Assembly: GCF_019428685.1 (NCBI RefSeq)
Contig: NZ_CP080095.1
Coordinates: 2,914,001 to 2,978,000, forward strand
Length of the DNA stretch: 64,000 nucleotides
Source: Paraburkholderia edwinii
GTDB lineage: Bacteria > Pseudomonadota > Gammaproteobacteria > Burkholderiales > Burkholderiaceae
Direction of reading: 5' to 3'
Each line of letters opens with the position of its first letter. Position 1 is the stretch's first letter. The position numbers were made by a program, and so were the translations under genes. This document shows positions 27,655 to 36,182 of this stretch, in pieces. Below the pieces are notes generated by a model. The model was not told the origin of the DNA. It worked only from the letters and a program-made list of their open reading frames with translations, and ran no database searches.

Positions 27655-28682
27655 GCCACACCGCCACGCCGCGCGCCCGCAAAAGCCGCCGTCGACTCGC
27701 GCAACACAAGGCGCGGCGCGATCACGCGGCGCCGGCCGGGCGGCGCGCTCGCCGCGCTGCCGCTAATCCGTTCGATCAGCGTTTGCGCGGCCATATCGCC
27801 GAGCGCCCGTACCGACTGGCCGACCGTCGATAGCGCCGGGTACGTGAAGCTGCCGAGCTCGATATCGTCGAAGCCGATGATCGAACAGTCGCGCGGCACG
27901 TCGATGCCGCGCTCGGCCGCCGCGCGCAGCGCGCCGATGCCCATCATGTCGTTGCACGCGAAAATCGCCGACGGCTGGATCGTGTCGAACAGCCGGCTCG
28001 CAGCCCAGTGGCCGCCCATTCCCGAGAAATCGCTTTCGACGATCGCCTCGGGCGCGAATTCGATGCCGCGCTCGGACATCGCGCGAATAAAACCGTGCAC
28101 GCGCATCGCGCTGACCGCGGTCTCGATCGGCCCCGTGATGCAGCCGATCTTCACGTGACCCAACTGCAGCAAATGACGCGTGGCCAGATAAGCGCCCTTC
28201 TCGTGGTCGATCTGCACGAGATCGGCGCTCACCCCTTCGATATTGCGATCGACGATCACGAGCGGTTCGCGCGAATCGGCGAGTGTTTTCGCCAGCACCG
28301 CGTCGTCGCCCGCGGACGCGACGATGAGGCCGTCGATGCGCTTTTCCTGCAGGACGCGCAGGTAGCTGCGCTGCTTCGACGGGTCGTCGTCGGAGTTGCA
28401 GAAAAACACGCAGTAGCCGTTGCGCGCGCAACCGTCCTCGATGCCGCGCGCGAGCTCCGCGAAATACGGATTCGTGCTGTTCGGCACCACGAGGCCGATC
28501 GTCGCGGTCGAACGCGCCTTCAGCGACCGCGCGACTGCCGACGGCACATAGTTGAGCTGGAGGATCGCGCGCTCGACCTTCGCGCGCACATCCGCCGAAA
28601 CGGGCCGCGAGTTGTTCACGACATGCGACACCGTCGTGAACGACACGCCAGCCGCTGCCGCTACATCCTTGATCGTCGCCAT
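27648..28682 (-). CDS. rbsR: LacI-family regulator of the ribose operon
   Basis: 344 residues. The N-terminal LacI helix-turn-helix (ATIKDVAAAAGVSFTTVSHV) and hinge helix (VPSAVARSLKARS) precede a periplasmic-binding-protein-like sugar domain with IGLVVPNSTNPYFAELARGI and SAIFACNDMMGIGALRAA. It presumably represses rbsBAC in the absence of ribose; the perfect palindrome at 32920-32935 is a fitting operator. GGGAG eight bases before ATG 28682 supports the start. It is encoded between the transporter genes and rbsK, all on one strand. Confidence 0.9.
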   Translation of the reverse strand: MATIKDVAAAAGVSFTTVSHVVNNSRPVSADVRAKVERAILQLNYVPSAVARSLKARSTATIGLVVPNSTNPYFAELARGIEDGCARNGYCVFFCNSDDDPSKQRSYLRVLQEKRIDGLIVASAGDDAVLAKTLADSREPLVIVDRNIEGVSADLVQIDHEKGAYLATRHLLQLGHVKIGCITGPIETAVSAMRVHGFIRAMSERGIEFAPEAIVESDFSGMGGHWAASRLFDTIQPSAIFACNDMMGIGALRAAAERGIDVPRDCSIIGFDDIELGSFTYPALSTVGQSVRALGDMAAQTLIERISGSAASAPPGRRRVIAPRLVLRESTAAFAGARRGGVAA

Positions 28683-28875
28683 AAACTGTTGCTCCCCTGC
28701 CTGTTTTCACCGCTAATCGATGCGCATTGTCGCGCCGCGTCGCAGACCGCCCACGCAACGCCGTAACCGGCACGCCGTCCGCCGGACCAGCTTTGCGCGA
28801 TCTGCCGCGCGACGCAACGCTTATCGTACATGCCGCATGTGGCTATCATTCAATGCAAGTTTACGTCCACACGCC

Positions 28876-29970
28876 TCATACGCGTTTGCGATGGCTGCGA
28901 TAAGTGTCGAGAACGACCGCCACGACGATTACCGCGCCCGTAATCATGCGCTTGGTCGGCTCGTTCGCCCCAATCTGGGCGAGGCCCGCCGCCAGCACCG
29001 AGATGATCAACACGCCGAAAAACGTGCTGATCACCGACCCGCGCCCGCCCATCAAACTCGTCCCGCCGATCACCACCGCCGCAATCACCTGCAGCTCGAG
29101 ACCGACGCCCGCATTCGGGTCTGCCGCCTCGAGCCGCGAGATCTGGAACAGCGCCGCGAGCCCCGACAGCGCGCCCATCAACGCAAACACGATCACCTTG
29201 TAGGGCCGCGGATTGACGCCCGCGAGCCGCACCGCCTCCTCGTTCGTGCCGATGCCGATCAGATAGCGCCCGAACACCGTGCGCGTCAGCACAAGCTGCG
29301 CGACGATCATCACCGCGACCGCGATCAGGAACGCCGGCGAAATGCCGAGCGCGATCGGATTCGACAGGAAGTCGAACGCATCGCCGATATACGCGGTGCG
29401 GGAGTTCGTCATCTGGTACGCGAGGCCGCGCGCCGCTTCCAGTACGCCGAGCGACACGATGAACGACGGAATGCGCCAGCCGACCGTCACCGCGCCGGTC
29501 AGCGTGCCCGTCAGCGCGGCGGCGGCAAGGCCGAACGCGGCCGCGAGCAGCGGGCCGAGCCCCCACTTCAGCGACGCGACGCTCACCACCGAGGCCCCGA
29601 GCGCGAGCACCGAACCGACCGAAAGGTCGATGCCCGCGATGATCAGCACGAAGGTCATACCGACCGACATCACGACGAGATCGGGAATCTGATTCGCGAT
29701 CGTGATGAACGTGTCGTAGGTCAGGAAATGCGAGCTCAGCACCGAAAACAGCGCGATCATCGCGGCGAGCGCGCCCGCGAGACCGAGGTAGTTCGAGAAT
29801 CCGAGGCGCGTGCCCGCCGGCTTGCCGCTCGCCAGCGGCGCCGACGGGTCGTGCGCCACGGGGGTCGCGGAACCACCCGCAGCGCCCGCGCCGCCGCTCG
29901 ATGTGCCGCTGCCGGCGTTGCCGCCGACGCCCGGTTCCTTGCTCATTGCGATGCGAGGCTGTTCGATCAT
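28876..29970 (-). CDS. rbsC: Ribose ABC transporter permease
   Basis: 364 residues with about ten hydrophobic segments. Family landmarks are VGMTFVLIIAGIDLSVGSVL, GVNPRPYKVIVFALMGALSG and AVVIGGTSLMGGRGSVISTF. It forms the membrane channel of the ribose importer. A Gly/Ala-rich disordered N-terminus of about 50 residues precedes the first membrane helix, longer than in E. coli RbsC (321 residues). ATG 29970 has AGGAG nine bases before it and overlaps the rbsA stop by four bases (ATGA), indicating translational coupling. Confidence 0.93.
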   Translation of the reverse strand: MIEQPRIAMSKEPGVGGNAGSGTSSGGAGAAGGSATPVAHDPSAPLASGKPAGTRLGFSNYLGLAGALAAMIALFSVLSSHFLTYDTFITIANQIPDLVVMSVGMTFVLIIAGIDLSVGSVLALGASVVSVASLKWGLGPLLAAAFGLAAAALTGTLTGAVTVGWRIPSFIVSLGVLEAARGLAYQMTNSRTAYIGDAFDFLSNPIALGISPAFLIAVAVMIVAQLVLTRTVFGRYLIGIGTNEEAVRLAGVNPRPYKVIVFALMGALSGLAALFQISRLEAADPNAGVGLELQVIAAVVIGGTSLMGGRGSVISTFFGVLIISVLAAGLAQIGANEPTKRMITGAVIVVAVVLDTYRSHRKRV

Positions 29971-31562
29971 GGCAGCTCTCCTGCGGCATCTGTTTCATGC
30001 GTCGCGAGCATCGCTTCGCGGCTCCGGTAACCGGCGAACGCGGCGGCGAGCAGCGCGTCCTGCGACCACGCATCGCGCTCGAACATGCCCGTCATCCGGC
30101 CGGCCGACATCACGCCGATCCGGTCGCAGATCAGCATCAACTCGCGCAGATCGCTCGACACGACGACGAGCGCGCGGCCCTCGCGTGCTAGCGCTCCCAT
30201 CAATGCATAAATGTCGAACTTCGCGCCGACGTCGATGCCGCGCGTCGGCTCGTCGAACAGCAAAACCTTGCAGTCGCGCGCGAGCCAGCGCCCGATCACG
30301 ACCTTCTGCTGATTCCCGCCGGACAGCTCGCCGACCGGCTGCGCCGGCCCGGACGTGCGAATGCGCATGGCGCCGATCTGCTGTCTGGCGAGCGCGTTCT
30401 CGCGCGCGGTATCGATTACACCGTGCCGCGCCACGCGGCCGATATTGCCCAGCGAGATGTTCGCGGCAACCGGTTGCGGCAGCAACAAACCTTCGCCCTT
30501 GCGGTCTTCGGTGATGAGCGCGATACCCTGGCTCACCGCATCCGCCGGCGAGGCGATGTGCACCGGCGCGGGCGTCGCGCCCGGCGCCGCAGCCAGCGAA
30601 ACCGTGCCGCGATCCTTCAGGTCGGCGCCATAGATGAGGCGCATCAGCTCGGTTCGGCCCGCGCCGATCAAACCGCTGATGCCGAAAATTTCACCCGCAC
30701 GGACCTCGAACGACACGTCGCGCACCACCTTGCCGCGGCCGAGCCCATCGATTTTGAGCAGCGGCGCGCCGATCCGGCGTTCGCCGAGATCGATGCGCTC
30801 GCCGATCTCGCGGCCGACCATCAGTGTGACGATCTGGTCGCTCGTCAGATTCGCCATTGCGTCGACATGCACGAGCTTGCCATCGCGCAGCACCGCGATG
30901 CGCTCGGCGACGCGCGCGAGTTCCTCGAGCCGATGCGAGATATAGACCAGCGCGACGCCGCGCGCTTTCAACCGGTCGATCTGCTCGAACAGCAGGTCGA
31001 CTTCGCGGGCCGTCAGCATCGCGGTCGGTTCGTCGAGAATCAGCACACGGCAGTCGCCGATCAGGTTGCGCGCGATTTCGACCATCTGCTGATGACCGAT
31101 ACCGAGCTCGCCAACGAGCGTGTCCGAATCGATCGCATCGAGCCCGACTTGCGCCATTGCCTCGCGCGCGTCGTCGCGCAGACGCGGCCGGTCGATCCAG
31201 CCGAACGACAGGCCGCCGCGCTTGGGCAGGCGGTTCAGGAAGAGATTCTCGGCAACCGATAAGGTCGGCAGCAGGTTCAGCTCCTGCATCACCATGCGCA
31301 CGCCGAGCGCTTCAGCTTCAGTGCGGCTGGCCGGCGCATAAGGCACCCCGCCGAGGCGCATCGTACCGGCCGTGGGCGTGACGAGACCGCCGATGATTTT
31401 CGACAGCGTGCTTTTGCCTGCGCCGTTTTCGCCGGTGAGCGCCAATACTTCGCCCGCGCGCAGCGTGAGCGCGACATCGGATAACACCGGCTCGGCGTAA
31501 GTTTTCCCGATTCCGGTTACGGACAGCACGGCAGACGATGCGTCGTTGTCGGTCGAATCCAT
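29967..31562 (-). CDS. rbsA: Ribose ABC transporter ATP-binding protein
   Basis: 531 residues, a fused pair of ABC ATPase domains. The first has Walker A GENGAGKST, signature GIGHQQMVEIARNL and Walker B VLILDEPTA. The second has the usual degenerate Walker A (GLIGAGRTE) and signature LSGGNQQKVVIGRWL. It powers ribose import with RbsC and RbsB. ATG 31562 is chosen because the domain starts a few residues later and the open frame beyond lacks coding character; the ribosome site is weak. It overlaps rbsC by 4 bp, and 347 bp separate it from rbsB. Confidence 0.93.
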   Translation of the reverse strand: MDSTDNDASSAVLSVTGIGKTYAEPVLSDVALTLRAGEVLALTGENGAGKSTLSKIIGGLVTPTAGTMRLGGVPYAPASRTEAEALGVRMVMQELNLLPTLSVAENLFLNRLPKRGGLSFGWIDRPRLRDDAREAMAQVGLDAIDSDTLVGELGIGHQQMVEIARNLIGDCRVLILDEPTAMLTAREVDLLFEQIDRLKARGVALVYISHRLEELARVAERIAVLRDGKLVHVDAMANLTSDQIVTLMVGREIGERIDLGERRIGAPLLKIDGLGRGKVVRDVSFEVRAGEIFGISGLIGAGRTELMRLIYGADLKDRGTVSLAAAPGATPAPVHIASPADAVSQGIALITEDRKGEGLLLPQPVAANISLGNIGRVARHGVIDTARENALARQQIGAMRIRTSGPAQPVGELSGGNQQKVVIGRWLARDCKVLLFDEPTRGIDVGAKFDIYALMGALAREGRALVVVSSDLRELMLICDRIGVMSAGRMTGMFERDAWSQDALLAAAFAGYRSREAMLATHETDAAGELP

Positions 31563-31909
31563 TGTGATCAAGGTTCCGGGCTGCCGCGCCGGATTTCGCT
31601 CACCAGTTGTACAGCGAACGATGCGGCGCCGGGCAGCCACGCATGTCATGTCGGCATGCTACGCAGAGGTCGTGTGCGACTGTGATGCACACGGACGGTA
31701 CGCGGACCACGCCGGACGCATATGCTGCGCCGCGCCGGCCGTCATGACGCTTAACTCGATAACGGCGGCGCAGCGGATTTCTTTAGCATTTATTGAATTG
31801 ACGGAAAAACATTCGCGAATAACGAAAATGCACGGTTGTTTTTCATGCCTTTCGCATGCGCGGCAATTTTCCGACGGGTTGATGCAATCGCGGGCGCCGG
31901 GCGCTGCGC
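31563..31909. other. Long intercistronic gap rbsB-rbsA
   Basis: 347 bp with no gene. The part 31795-31850 is AT-rich and includes the small palindrome ATTCGCGAAT, but no strong terminator or promoter stands out. Gaps of this kind commonly allow binding-protein mRNA to accumulate above transporter mRNA; that role is inferred. Confidence 0.35.
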
Positions 31910-32866
31910 TTACTTCGTCACGAGATCGACGGGCGTTTCAACCACGCCGGACAGCTGCGACTGCTTCTTGTGCTCGCTCAACGCCTTCAACGCGGTATCG
32001 ATGCCGAACACAGCCTGCTTTGCCGCGTACTGATCAGCGGTCGCGAGCACGCGGCCGTCCTTCAGCATCGGCTTGATCGCGTTGATGTCGTCGTAGCCGA
32101 CCACATACACCTTGCCCTGCTTGCCCGTCGCGCGCACCGCCGACACCGCGCCGATCGCCATATTGTCGTTACCGCACAGCAGCGCCTTCAGGTTCGGGTA
32201 CTCGTTGAGCATAGCGGATGCAACCGCGTTGCCCTTATCAATTTCCCACTCTCCCGATTGCACCGACACGATCTTCGCGCCGACTTTCTGCATCGCGTCC
32301 TTGAAGCCCGCGGTGCGCTGCTGCGCGTTGGTGGTGGTGGAGACGCCTTCGATAATGCCGACCTCGTCGCCGGACTTGAGCTTCTGCGCGAGATAGTCGC
32401 CGACCTTCTGCGCGCCCTTGCGGTTGTCCGGACCGACGAACGGCACGTTCAGGTCTTTCGACTTCAGCACCTCGGGGTCGAGCCGATTATCGATGTTGAC
32501 GACGATGATGCCGGCATCGACTGCCTTCTTGACCACAGGCACGAGCGCCTTCGAGTCGGCTGGCGCGAGCACGATCGCGTCGACCTTCGAGACGATCATC
32601 TGTTCGACGATGCGGATCTGGTTCGCGGTGTCGGTTTCGTCCTTGATACCGTTGGTGATCAGGTCGAAGGTGCCGGAGTTGTGCTGCTGATATTCCTTCG
32701 CACCGGTTTCCATCGTGAGGAAGAATTCGTTGGCGAGCGACTTCATGACCAGCGCCACTTTAGGCTTTTTCGTGGCCTGCGCATGCGCCGGCATGGCGGG
32801 CAGCGCGACGGCGGCGGTCAAGGCGAGCCCGGCGGCAAGAATGCGGCGGCGGATGCGTTGGTTCAT
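31910..32866 (-). CDS. rbsB: Ribose-type periplasmic binding protein
   Basis: 318 residues. The Sec signal (MNQRIRRRILAAGLALTAAV, then ALPAMPAHAQ) gives a mature protein starting near residue 31. The sugar-binding fold shows KPKVALVMKSLANEFFLTME, DAIVLAPADSKALVPVVKKA, IVVNIDNRLD and CGNDNMAIGAVSAVRATGK. It captures the sugar in the periplasm and delivers it to RbsC/RbsA. Ribose is likely given the adjacent rbsR and rbsK, though related pentoses are possible. GGAG eight bases before the ATG fixes the start. It is the first gene of the transport operon, behind a promoter and operator. Confidence 0.93.
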   Translation of the reverse strand: MNQRIRRRILAAGLALTAAVALPAMPAHAQATKKPKVALVMKSLANEFFLTMETGAKEYQQHNSGTFDLITNGIKDETDTANQIRIVEQMIVSKVDAIVLAPADSKALVPVVKKAVDAGIIVVNIDNRLDPEVLKSKDLNVPFVGPDNRKGAQKVGDYLAQKLKSGDEVGIIEGVSTTTNAQQRTAGFKDAMQKVGAKIVSVQSGEWEIDKGNAVASAMLNEYPNLKALLCGNDNMAIGAVSAVRATGKQGKVYVVGYDDINAIKPMLKDGRVLATADQYAAKQAVFGIDTALKALSEHKKQSQLSGVVETPVDLVTK

Positions 32867-32919
32867 GCGTTATCTCCGGTTGTTGGCAGGCTTAAGCAAA
32901 AAGCCTTCTTTATTGAGGT

Positions 32920-32935
32920 CCGCAAACGTTTGCGG
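32920..32935. promoter_or_regulatory. LacI-family operator (RbsR site) before rbsB
   Basis: CCGCAAACGTTTGCGG is a perfect 16 bp palindrome with the CG centre typical of LacI/PurR/RbsR operators. It lies 54 bp upstream of the rbsB start and directly downstream of the -10 box, over the expected transcription start. Confidence 0.82.
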
Positions 32936-32940
32936 AGCCT

Positions 32941-32970
32941 ATTCTCAACGTATGCGCTTGTTCGTGTCAA
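32941..32970 (-). promoter_or_regulatory. Sigma-70 promoter of the rbs operon
   Basis: On the minus strand TTGACA (32970-32965), an 18-base spacer, then GAGAAT (32946-32941). The RbsR operator starts 5 bp beyond the -10, a classic repressible layout. Confidence 0.65.
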
Positions 32971-33033
32971 CGACGGCTGGTGTTGCGCCGCACAGAGCGA
33001 GGCAACGGGCGCGCCGGATTCGACTGCGTCGCG

Positions 33034-33089
33034 ATTCCAACGCATGGATTCGACCGCATCGATTTCGCCGCATGGACTCCACCGCATGG
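33034..33089. repeat. 14-nt tandem array after corA
   Basis: Four exact-length 14-mers (ATTCCAACGCATGG, ATTCGACCGCATCG, ATTTCGCCGCATGG, ACTCCACCGCATGG), with a further degenerate copy from 33018. It begins 7 bp past the corA stop codon. Confidence 0.8.
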
Positions 33090-33096
33090 TTGCGTG

Positions 33097-34074
33097 TTAT
33101 AGCCAGTTGGCCTTCTTGAAGCGCCACCACAGGAACACATCGATGGCCAGCATCACGGCAATACAGATCGGGTAGCCAAACTTGTAGTGCAACTCCGGGA
33201 TCTTTTCGAAGTTCATCCCGTAGATGCCGGCGATCATGGTCGGCACCGCGAACAGTGCGGCGAACGAACCGAGGCGCTTGGTCACCTCGTTCTCCGCGAG
33301 CGAGATCATGCCGAGATTCACCTGGACCGCCGTGACGATCATTTCGCGGCGCGCTTCGATGGTCCGCACAATCCGGTCGAGATGGTCGTAGACGTCGCGA
33401 AAATACGCCTGCATGCCCGAACAGATAACCGGAATGCGCCCGCCCGTGAACTTGCCAATTGCTTCGAGCAGCGGCGCGATGTGGTGCTCGAGCGTAACGA
33501 GCCGGCGCTTCAACGAGTAGAGGTCTTGAATGATCGCGCGCGATGCGGCGAGGCTGTGCCTGTCGAAAATGCGGTCTTCGATCTGTTCGATCTCGGTGCC
33601 GAGCGCCTCGAGAATCGGGAAATAGCGATCGACGACCGCGTCCGCCAGCGCGTACAACACGAAGGCCGCGCCCTGCCTGAGCAGTTGCGGCTCGCGCTCG
33701 CACCGTGCACGGACCTCCTGAAAACCGTGCCGCGTGCGATTGCGTACCGTGAGCACGTAGTTGCTGCCGACGAACACGTCGACCTCGCCGATCAGTATCT
33801 CGCCGTCGTCATCGAGTTCGAGCGTGTGCATGACCGCGAACAGCGATTCGCCGTACTCCTCGATTTTCGGCCGCTGATGGCCGTTGCGCACGTCTTCGAC
33901 CGCGAGCTCGTGCAGCCCGAACTCGTTCTTCATCACATCCAGTTCGCCGGGAGCCGGATCTTTCAGTGCAACCCAGACGAAGCACTCGGGCTTCGCCACA
34001 TAGACGCTGATGTCGTCGATTTCGATGTCGGCGAGCTTTCGGCCGTCCTGGTACGCGGCGCAGTTGATCAGCAT
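33097..34074 (-). CDS. corA: CorA-type magnesium/cobalt transporter
   Basis: 325 residues. The cytoplasmic funnel domain (VWVALKDPAPGELD, LHELAVEDVRNGHQRPKIEE) is followed by a long stalk helix and two C-terminal membrane segments. The pore signature YGMNF sits between them. It mediates divalent cation entry down the membrane potential. The length matches CorA/ZntB proteins, and the GMN motif and acidic loop favour Mg/Co uptake. ATG 34074 is the only good start. It stands alone, downstream of a lipoprotein gene on the same strand. Confidence 0.93.
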   Translation of the reverse strand: MLINCAAYQDGRKLADIEIDDISVYVAKPECFVWVALKDPAPGELDVMKNEFGLHELAVEDVRNGHQRPKIEEYGESLFAVMHTLELDDDGEILIGEVDVFVGSNYVLTVRNRTRHGFQEVRARCEREPQLLRQGAAFVLYALADAVVDRYFPILEALGTEIEQIEDRIFDRHSLAASRAIIQDLYSLKRRLVTLEHHIAPLLEAIGKFTGGRIPVICSGMQAYFRDVYDHLDRIVRTIEARREMIVTAVQVNLGMISLAENEVTKRLGSFAALFAVPTMIAGIYGMNFEKIPELHYKFGYPICIAVMLAIDVFLWWRFKKANWL

Positions 34075-34137
34075 GGTCAGATACCTTGAAAACGAAATAT
34101 GCGAACGAGAGATGTGGGATTGTCGGGCCGCTGGCCG

Positions 34138-34656
34138 CTATTGCGCAACGCGCGTAAGTACGATGCGGTGGTCGGCGTTGAACGTGATGCTCGCGCGGTT
34201 CGTATAACGCGGGTCGGCGGTGACGATGAATTGCAACTCGCGTACCGGATCGAACTGTGTCGAGACTGCAAGCCGGTGTAGGCCTGGCGTCAGGTAGAAC
34301 ACGATGTGTTCACCATTCATCAGATCGGCCACCCGCTCACCGTCGATATAGACGAGCGCATCGCGAAACCGCACGATAACGTCGTCGCTCCGCTCGCGCC
34401 TGACATCGACCGCAACCATGCCGCTGGCGGGCTCCGTGTAGCCGGGCTTGACGATGCGATCGGCGGACACGGCCTTGAACGGTACAGGCTCGGCGGGCGT
34501 CGCGCCGCATGCGGCCACGCAAAGCGCGGCCGCTGCGAGCAGTGCGGGACGAAACACGCGGGCGAACGCGCTTTTGATCGAGCCGCGCGCTTGTCTTAAC
34601 GCACGTCCGGGCGCACGCGTGCCGCCTTGATGAAGCCGAAGCGCCGGTAGCCGCAT
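34138..34656 (-). CDS. Putative lipoprotein
   Basis: 172 residues. A charged N-terminus of about 35 residues precedes a hydrophobic stretch (PALLAAAALCVAAC) ending in a lipobox with Cys at about residue 50, so the mature lipoprotein starts CGATPAEPVPF. The mature domain is mostly beta (VRFRDALVYIDGERVADLMN, IVFYLTPGLHRLAVSTQF), resembling small periplasmic sandwich domains. No family could be named. The long charged leader suggests the true start may lie downstream of ATG 34656, but no better codon is seen. It is 63 bp upstream of corA; co-transcription is possible. Confidence 0.65.
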   Translation of the reverse strand: MRLPALRLHQGGTRAPGRALRQARGSIKSAFARVFRPALLAAAALCVAACGATPAEPVPFKAVSADRIVKPGYTEPASGMVAVDVRRERSDDVIVRFRDALVYIDGERVADLMNGEHIVFYLTPGLHRLAVSTQFDPVRELQFIVTADPRYTNRASITFNADHRIVLTRVAQ

Positions 34657-34765
34657 CAGTTGTCTCCGTTGGCTCTTTTATGCTGGTGTTCTTTCTGTTG
34701 TCGACTCATGCTTTTCTTTGCCGCGCCGGCACTCAACTTGATCGCGCCCGGACCCTCGATTCGCG

Positions 34766-35203
34766 CTATGCGCCAAACGGATTGATCACCCTCGCGCCGG
34801 TTCCTGCGAAGTCGTCGGTATTGCGGGTGACAACAGTCAGGTTATAGATCAGCGCAGTGGCGGCGATCAGCTTGTCGAGCGAGTGCTCCGCGTGCGGCAC
34901 ACGTAGACGCCCCCATGTTTGCGCGACGTCGTCGCCCACCGTCAGGATGTGATTGGCGAACGTTCCGAGCAGCGTGTTCAGCCATTCCTCCAGTTTGGTG
35001 GCCTGCTCGACATCGCCGCGATGTCGCATGAGGTCGACGCCGCGCCGCAATTCGCCAATCGTGATAACCGACAGGTACAGCCCCAGTTGCTCCTTTTGCG
35101 CATGACTAAAAAACTCGCGCACGCCCTCGTCGGCGCCGCGCTGCTTGCGAATTTCGCTTATTACGTTGGTGTCAATCAAATACACGGCTTCCCTCACCTT
35201 CAT
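34766..35203 (-). CDS. PIN-domain toxin (FitB/VapC-like)
   Basis: 145 residues. The PIN-domain ribonuclease landmarks are LIDTNVISE (Asp11 near the N-terminus), the Glu in VITIGELRRG, and Asp residues in SLDKLIAATALIYNLTVVTR and RNTDDF. These acidic residues bind the metal for RNA cleavage. In type II systems the toxin is blocked by the protein encoded just before it, and here the toxin start overlaps the antitoxin end by 32 bp. ATG 35203 is preferred; 35206 is also ATG. The LIDTNVISEIRK start is closest to the FitB branch of VapC toxins. Confidence 0.9.
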   Translation of the reverse strand: MKVREAVYLIDTNVISEIRKQRGADEGVREFFSHAQKEQLGLYLSVITIGELRRGVDLMRHRGDVEQATKLEEWLNTLLGTFANHILTVGDDVAQTWGRLRVPHAEHSLDKLIAATALIYNLTVVTRNTDDFAGTGARVINPFGA

Positions 35204-35411
35204 CATTGTTGACGCGCTCGAAATCGGCATCCTTGCCGACATCGGGCATGCTCATGAGTACCTGAGCAAAGCTGAGCTTTTTCGGGTGGCGAAGTGCTTC
35301 CGCCAGGATTTCCCGATGCTCAGCTTCGACGCTGCGGTTATTCGACGCAGCACGTTTGCGCAGGCACTCGACGAGCGCTTCTTCCAGACCTCGAACCAGC
35401 AGAGTGGGCAT
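35172..35411 (-). CDS. Ribbon-helix-helix antitoxin (FitA-like)
   Basis: 79 residues. The N-terminal ribbon-helix-helix (TLLVRGLEEALVECLRKRAA, then NNRSVEAEHREILAEAL) matches FitA/VapB antitoxins, and the C-terminal part (FAQVLMSMPDVGKDADFERV) should wrap the toxin's active site. GGAG seven bases before ATG 35411 sets the start. The pair is expected to repress its own promoter. The 32 bp overlap with the toxin gene implies coupled translation. Confidence 0.88.
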   Translation of the reverse strand: MPTLLVRGLEEALVECLRKRAASNNRSVEAEHREILAEALRHPKKLSFAQVLMSMPDVGKDADFERVNNDEGEGSRVFD

Positions 35412-35707
35412 GAACATCTCCAGGCTTTGACATGCTATCAATGCTATCACCTCCTTTCCAGAGTTGAAAGTAAATAGGTCGCCGGCGCTGCCACGACGCT
35501 TGCGTCGCGCAGCCTTCCGCGTAATGATCGTTGGGCGACCAACCCGCGCGCCGCCTTTACGGCAAGCGGCACGCGTTGTGTGCAGGCGTCAGTAAGCCAT
35601 AGCCGAAGCGGGCTGCGAAGATCGTCCAAATGGCATATGGATAAGCCGCCCGACAGCGTGTAAGCGCTCGGTGTTCTAACAAAAATCAGGCGAAAAGGGA
35701 GACGTCC
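35412..35707. other. Gap between the antitoxin promoter and cydX
   Basis: About 300 bp. It contains the divergent promoter for the toxin-antitoxin pair (AT-rich at 35435-35475) and the leader of cydX. No remnant of cydA or cydB was recognised in any frame. Confidence 0.4.
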
Positions 35708-35881
35708 ATGTGGTACTTCAGCTGGATTCTCGGTATCGGCGTCGCGTTGGGTTTCGGCATCATCAACGTGATGTGGCTTGAGGCGAACGGCAGGTTCGCG
35801 CGCGACTCCACGGAGTCCGCGACGTCCGCCTCGGCTGACGAACCGCCGGAGCCTGCGCCCGCGGCAGACAAACCGCTATGA
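35708..35881 (+). CDS. cydX: CydX-like small subunit of cytochrome bd oxidase
   Basis: 57 residues. The N-terminal MWYFSWILGIGVALGFGIIN is almost the CydX/YbgT consensus (MWYFxWILG, then a single membrane helix, then W-L-E). In known systems CydX stabilises the haems of CydAB. Here the last 30 residues form a Glu/Ala/Pro-rich cytoplasmic tail, longer than in E. coli CydX (37 residues). AAGGGAG eight bases upstream supports the start. No cydAB genes are adjacent, which is unusual, as cydX normally follows cydB. Confidence 0.85.
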   Translation: MWYFSWILGIGVALGFGIINVMWLEANGRFARDSTESATSASADEPPEPAPAADKPL

Positions 35882-36182
35882 CCGGCGCCTCGAGCCGCGC
35901 GCATCCTCACGCGCATTGTTCAGCCGTGTAAGCGCGGCCGCGCCGCTATCGCGCGAGGTGTGTTAGGTGCGCGAGCGGCGGCTTATCGACCGGGAATGGC
36001 GGGAAGTGGAGAACAACGAAAAGCGACGGAAAGCGAGGAAAAACGGCGCGAGAATTCGCGTCGTCTGGCTTGCGGCAACCAACGACGTTGCGCGCGAACC
36101 GATCGCAGCGCGCGGCAAAATGATCACATAGCGAAGCAACCCGCCCCGCGCGCAATGCCCTACGCAACAGCACCCGTACCGC
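35882..36182. other. Gene-free gap with purine-rich repeats
   Basis: About 300 bp between cydX and the convergent dehydrogenase gene. The part 36000-36055 repeats a GGAAAGCGA-like purine motif with a period near 10. No terminator is obvious. Confidence 0.35.
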
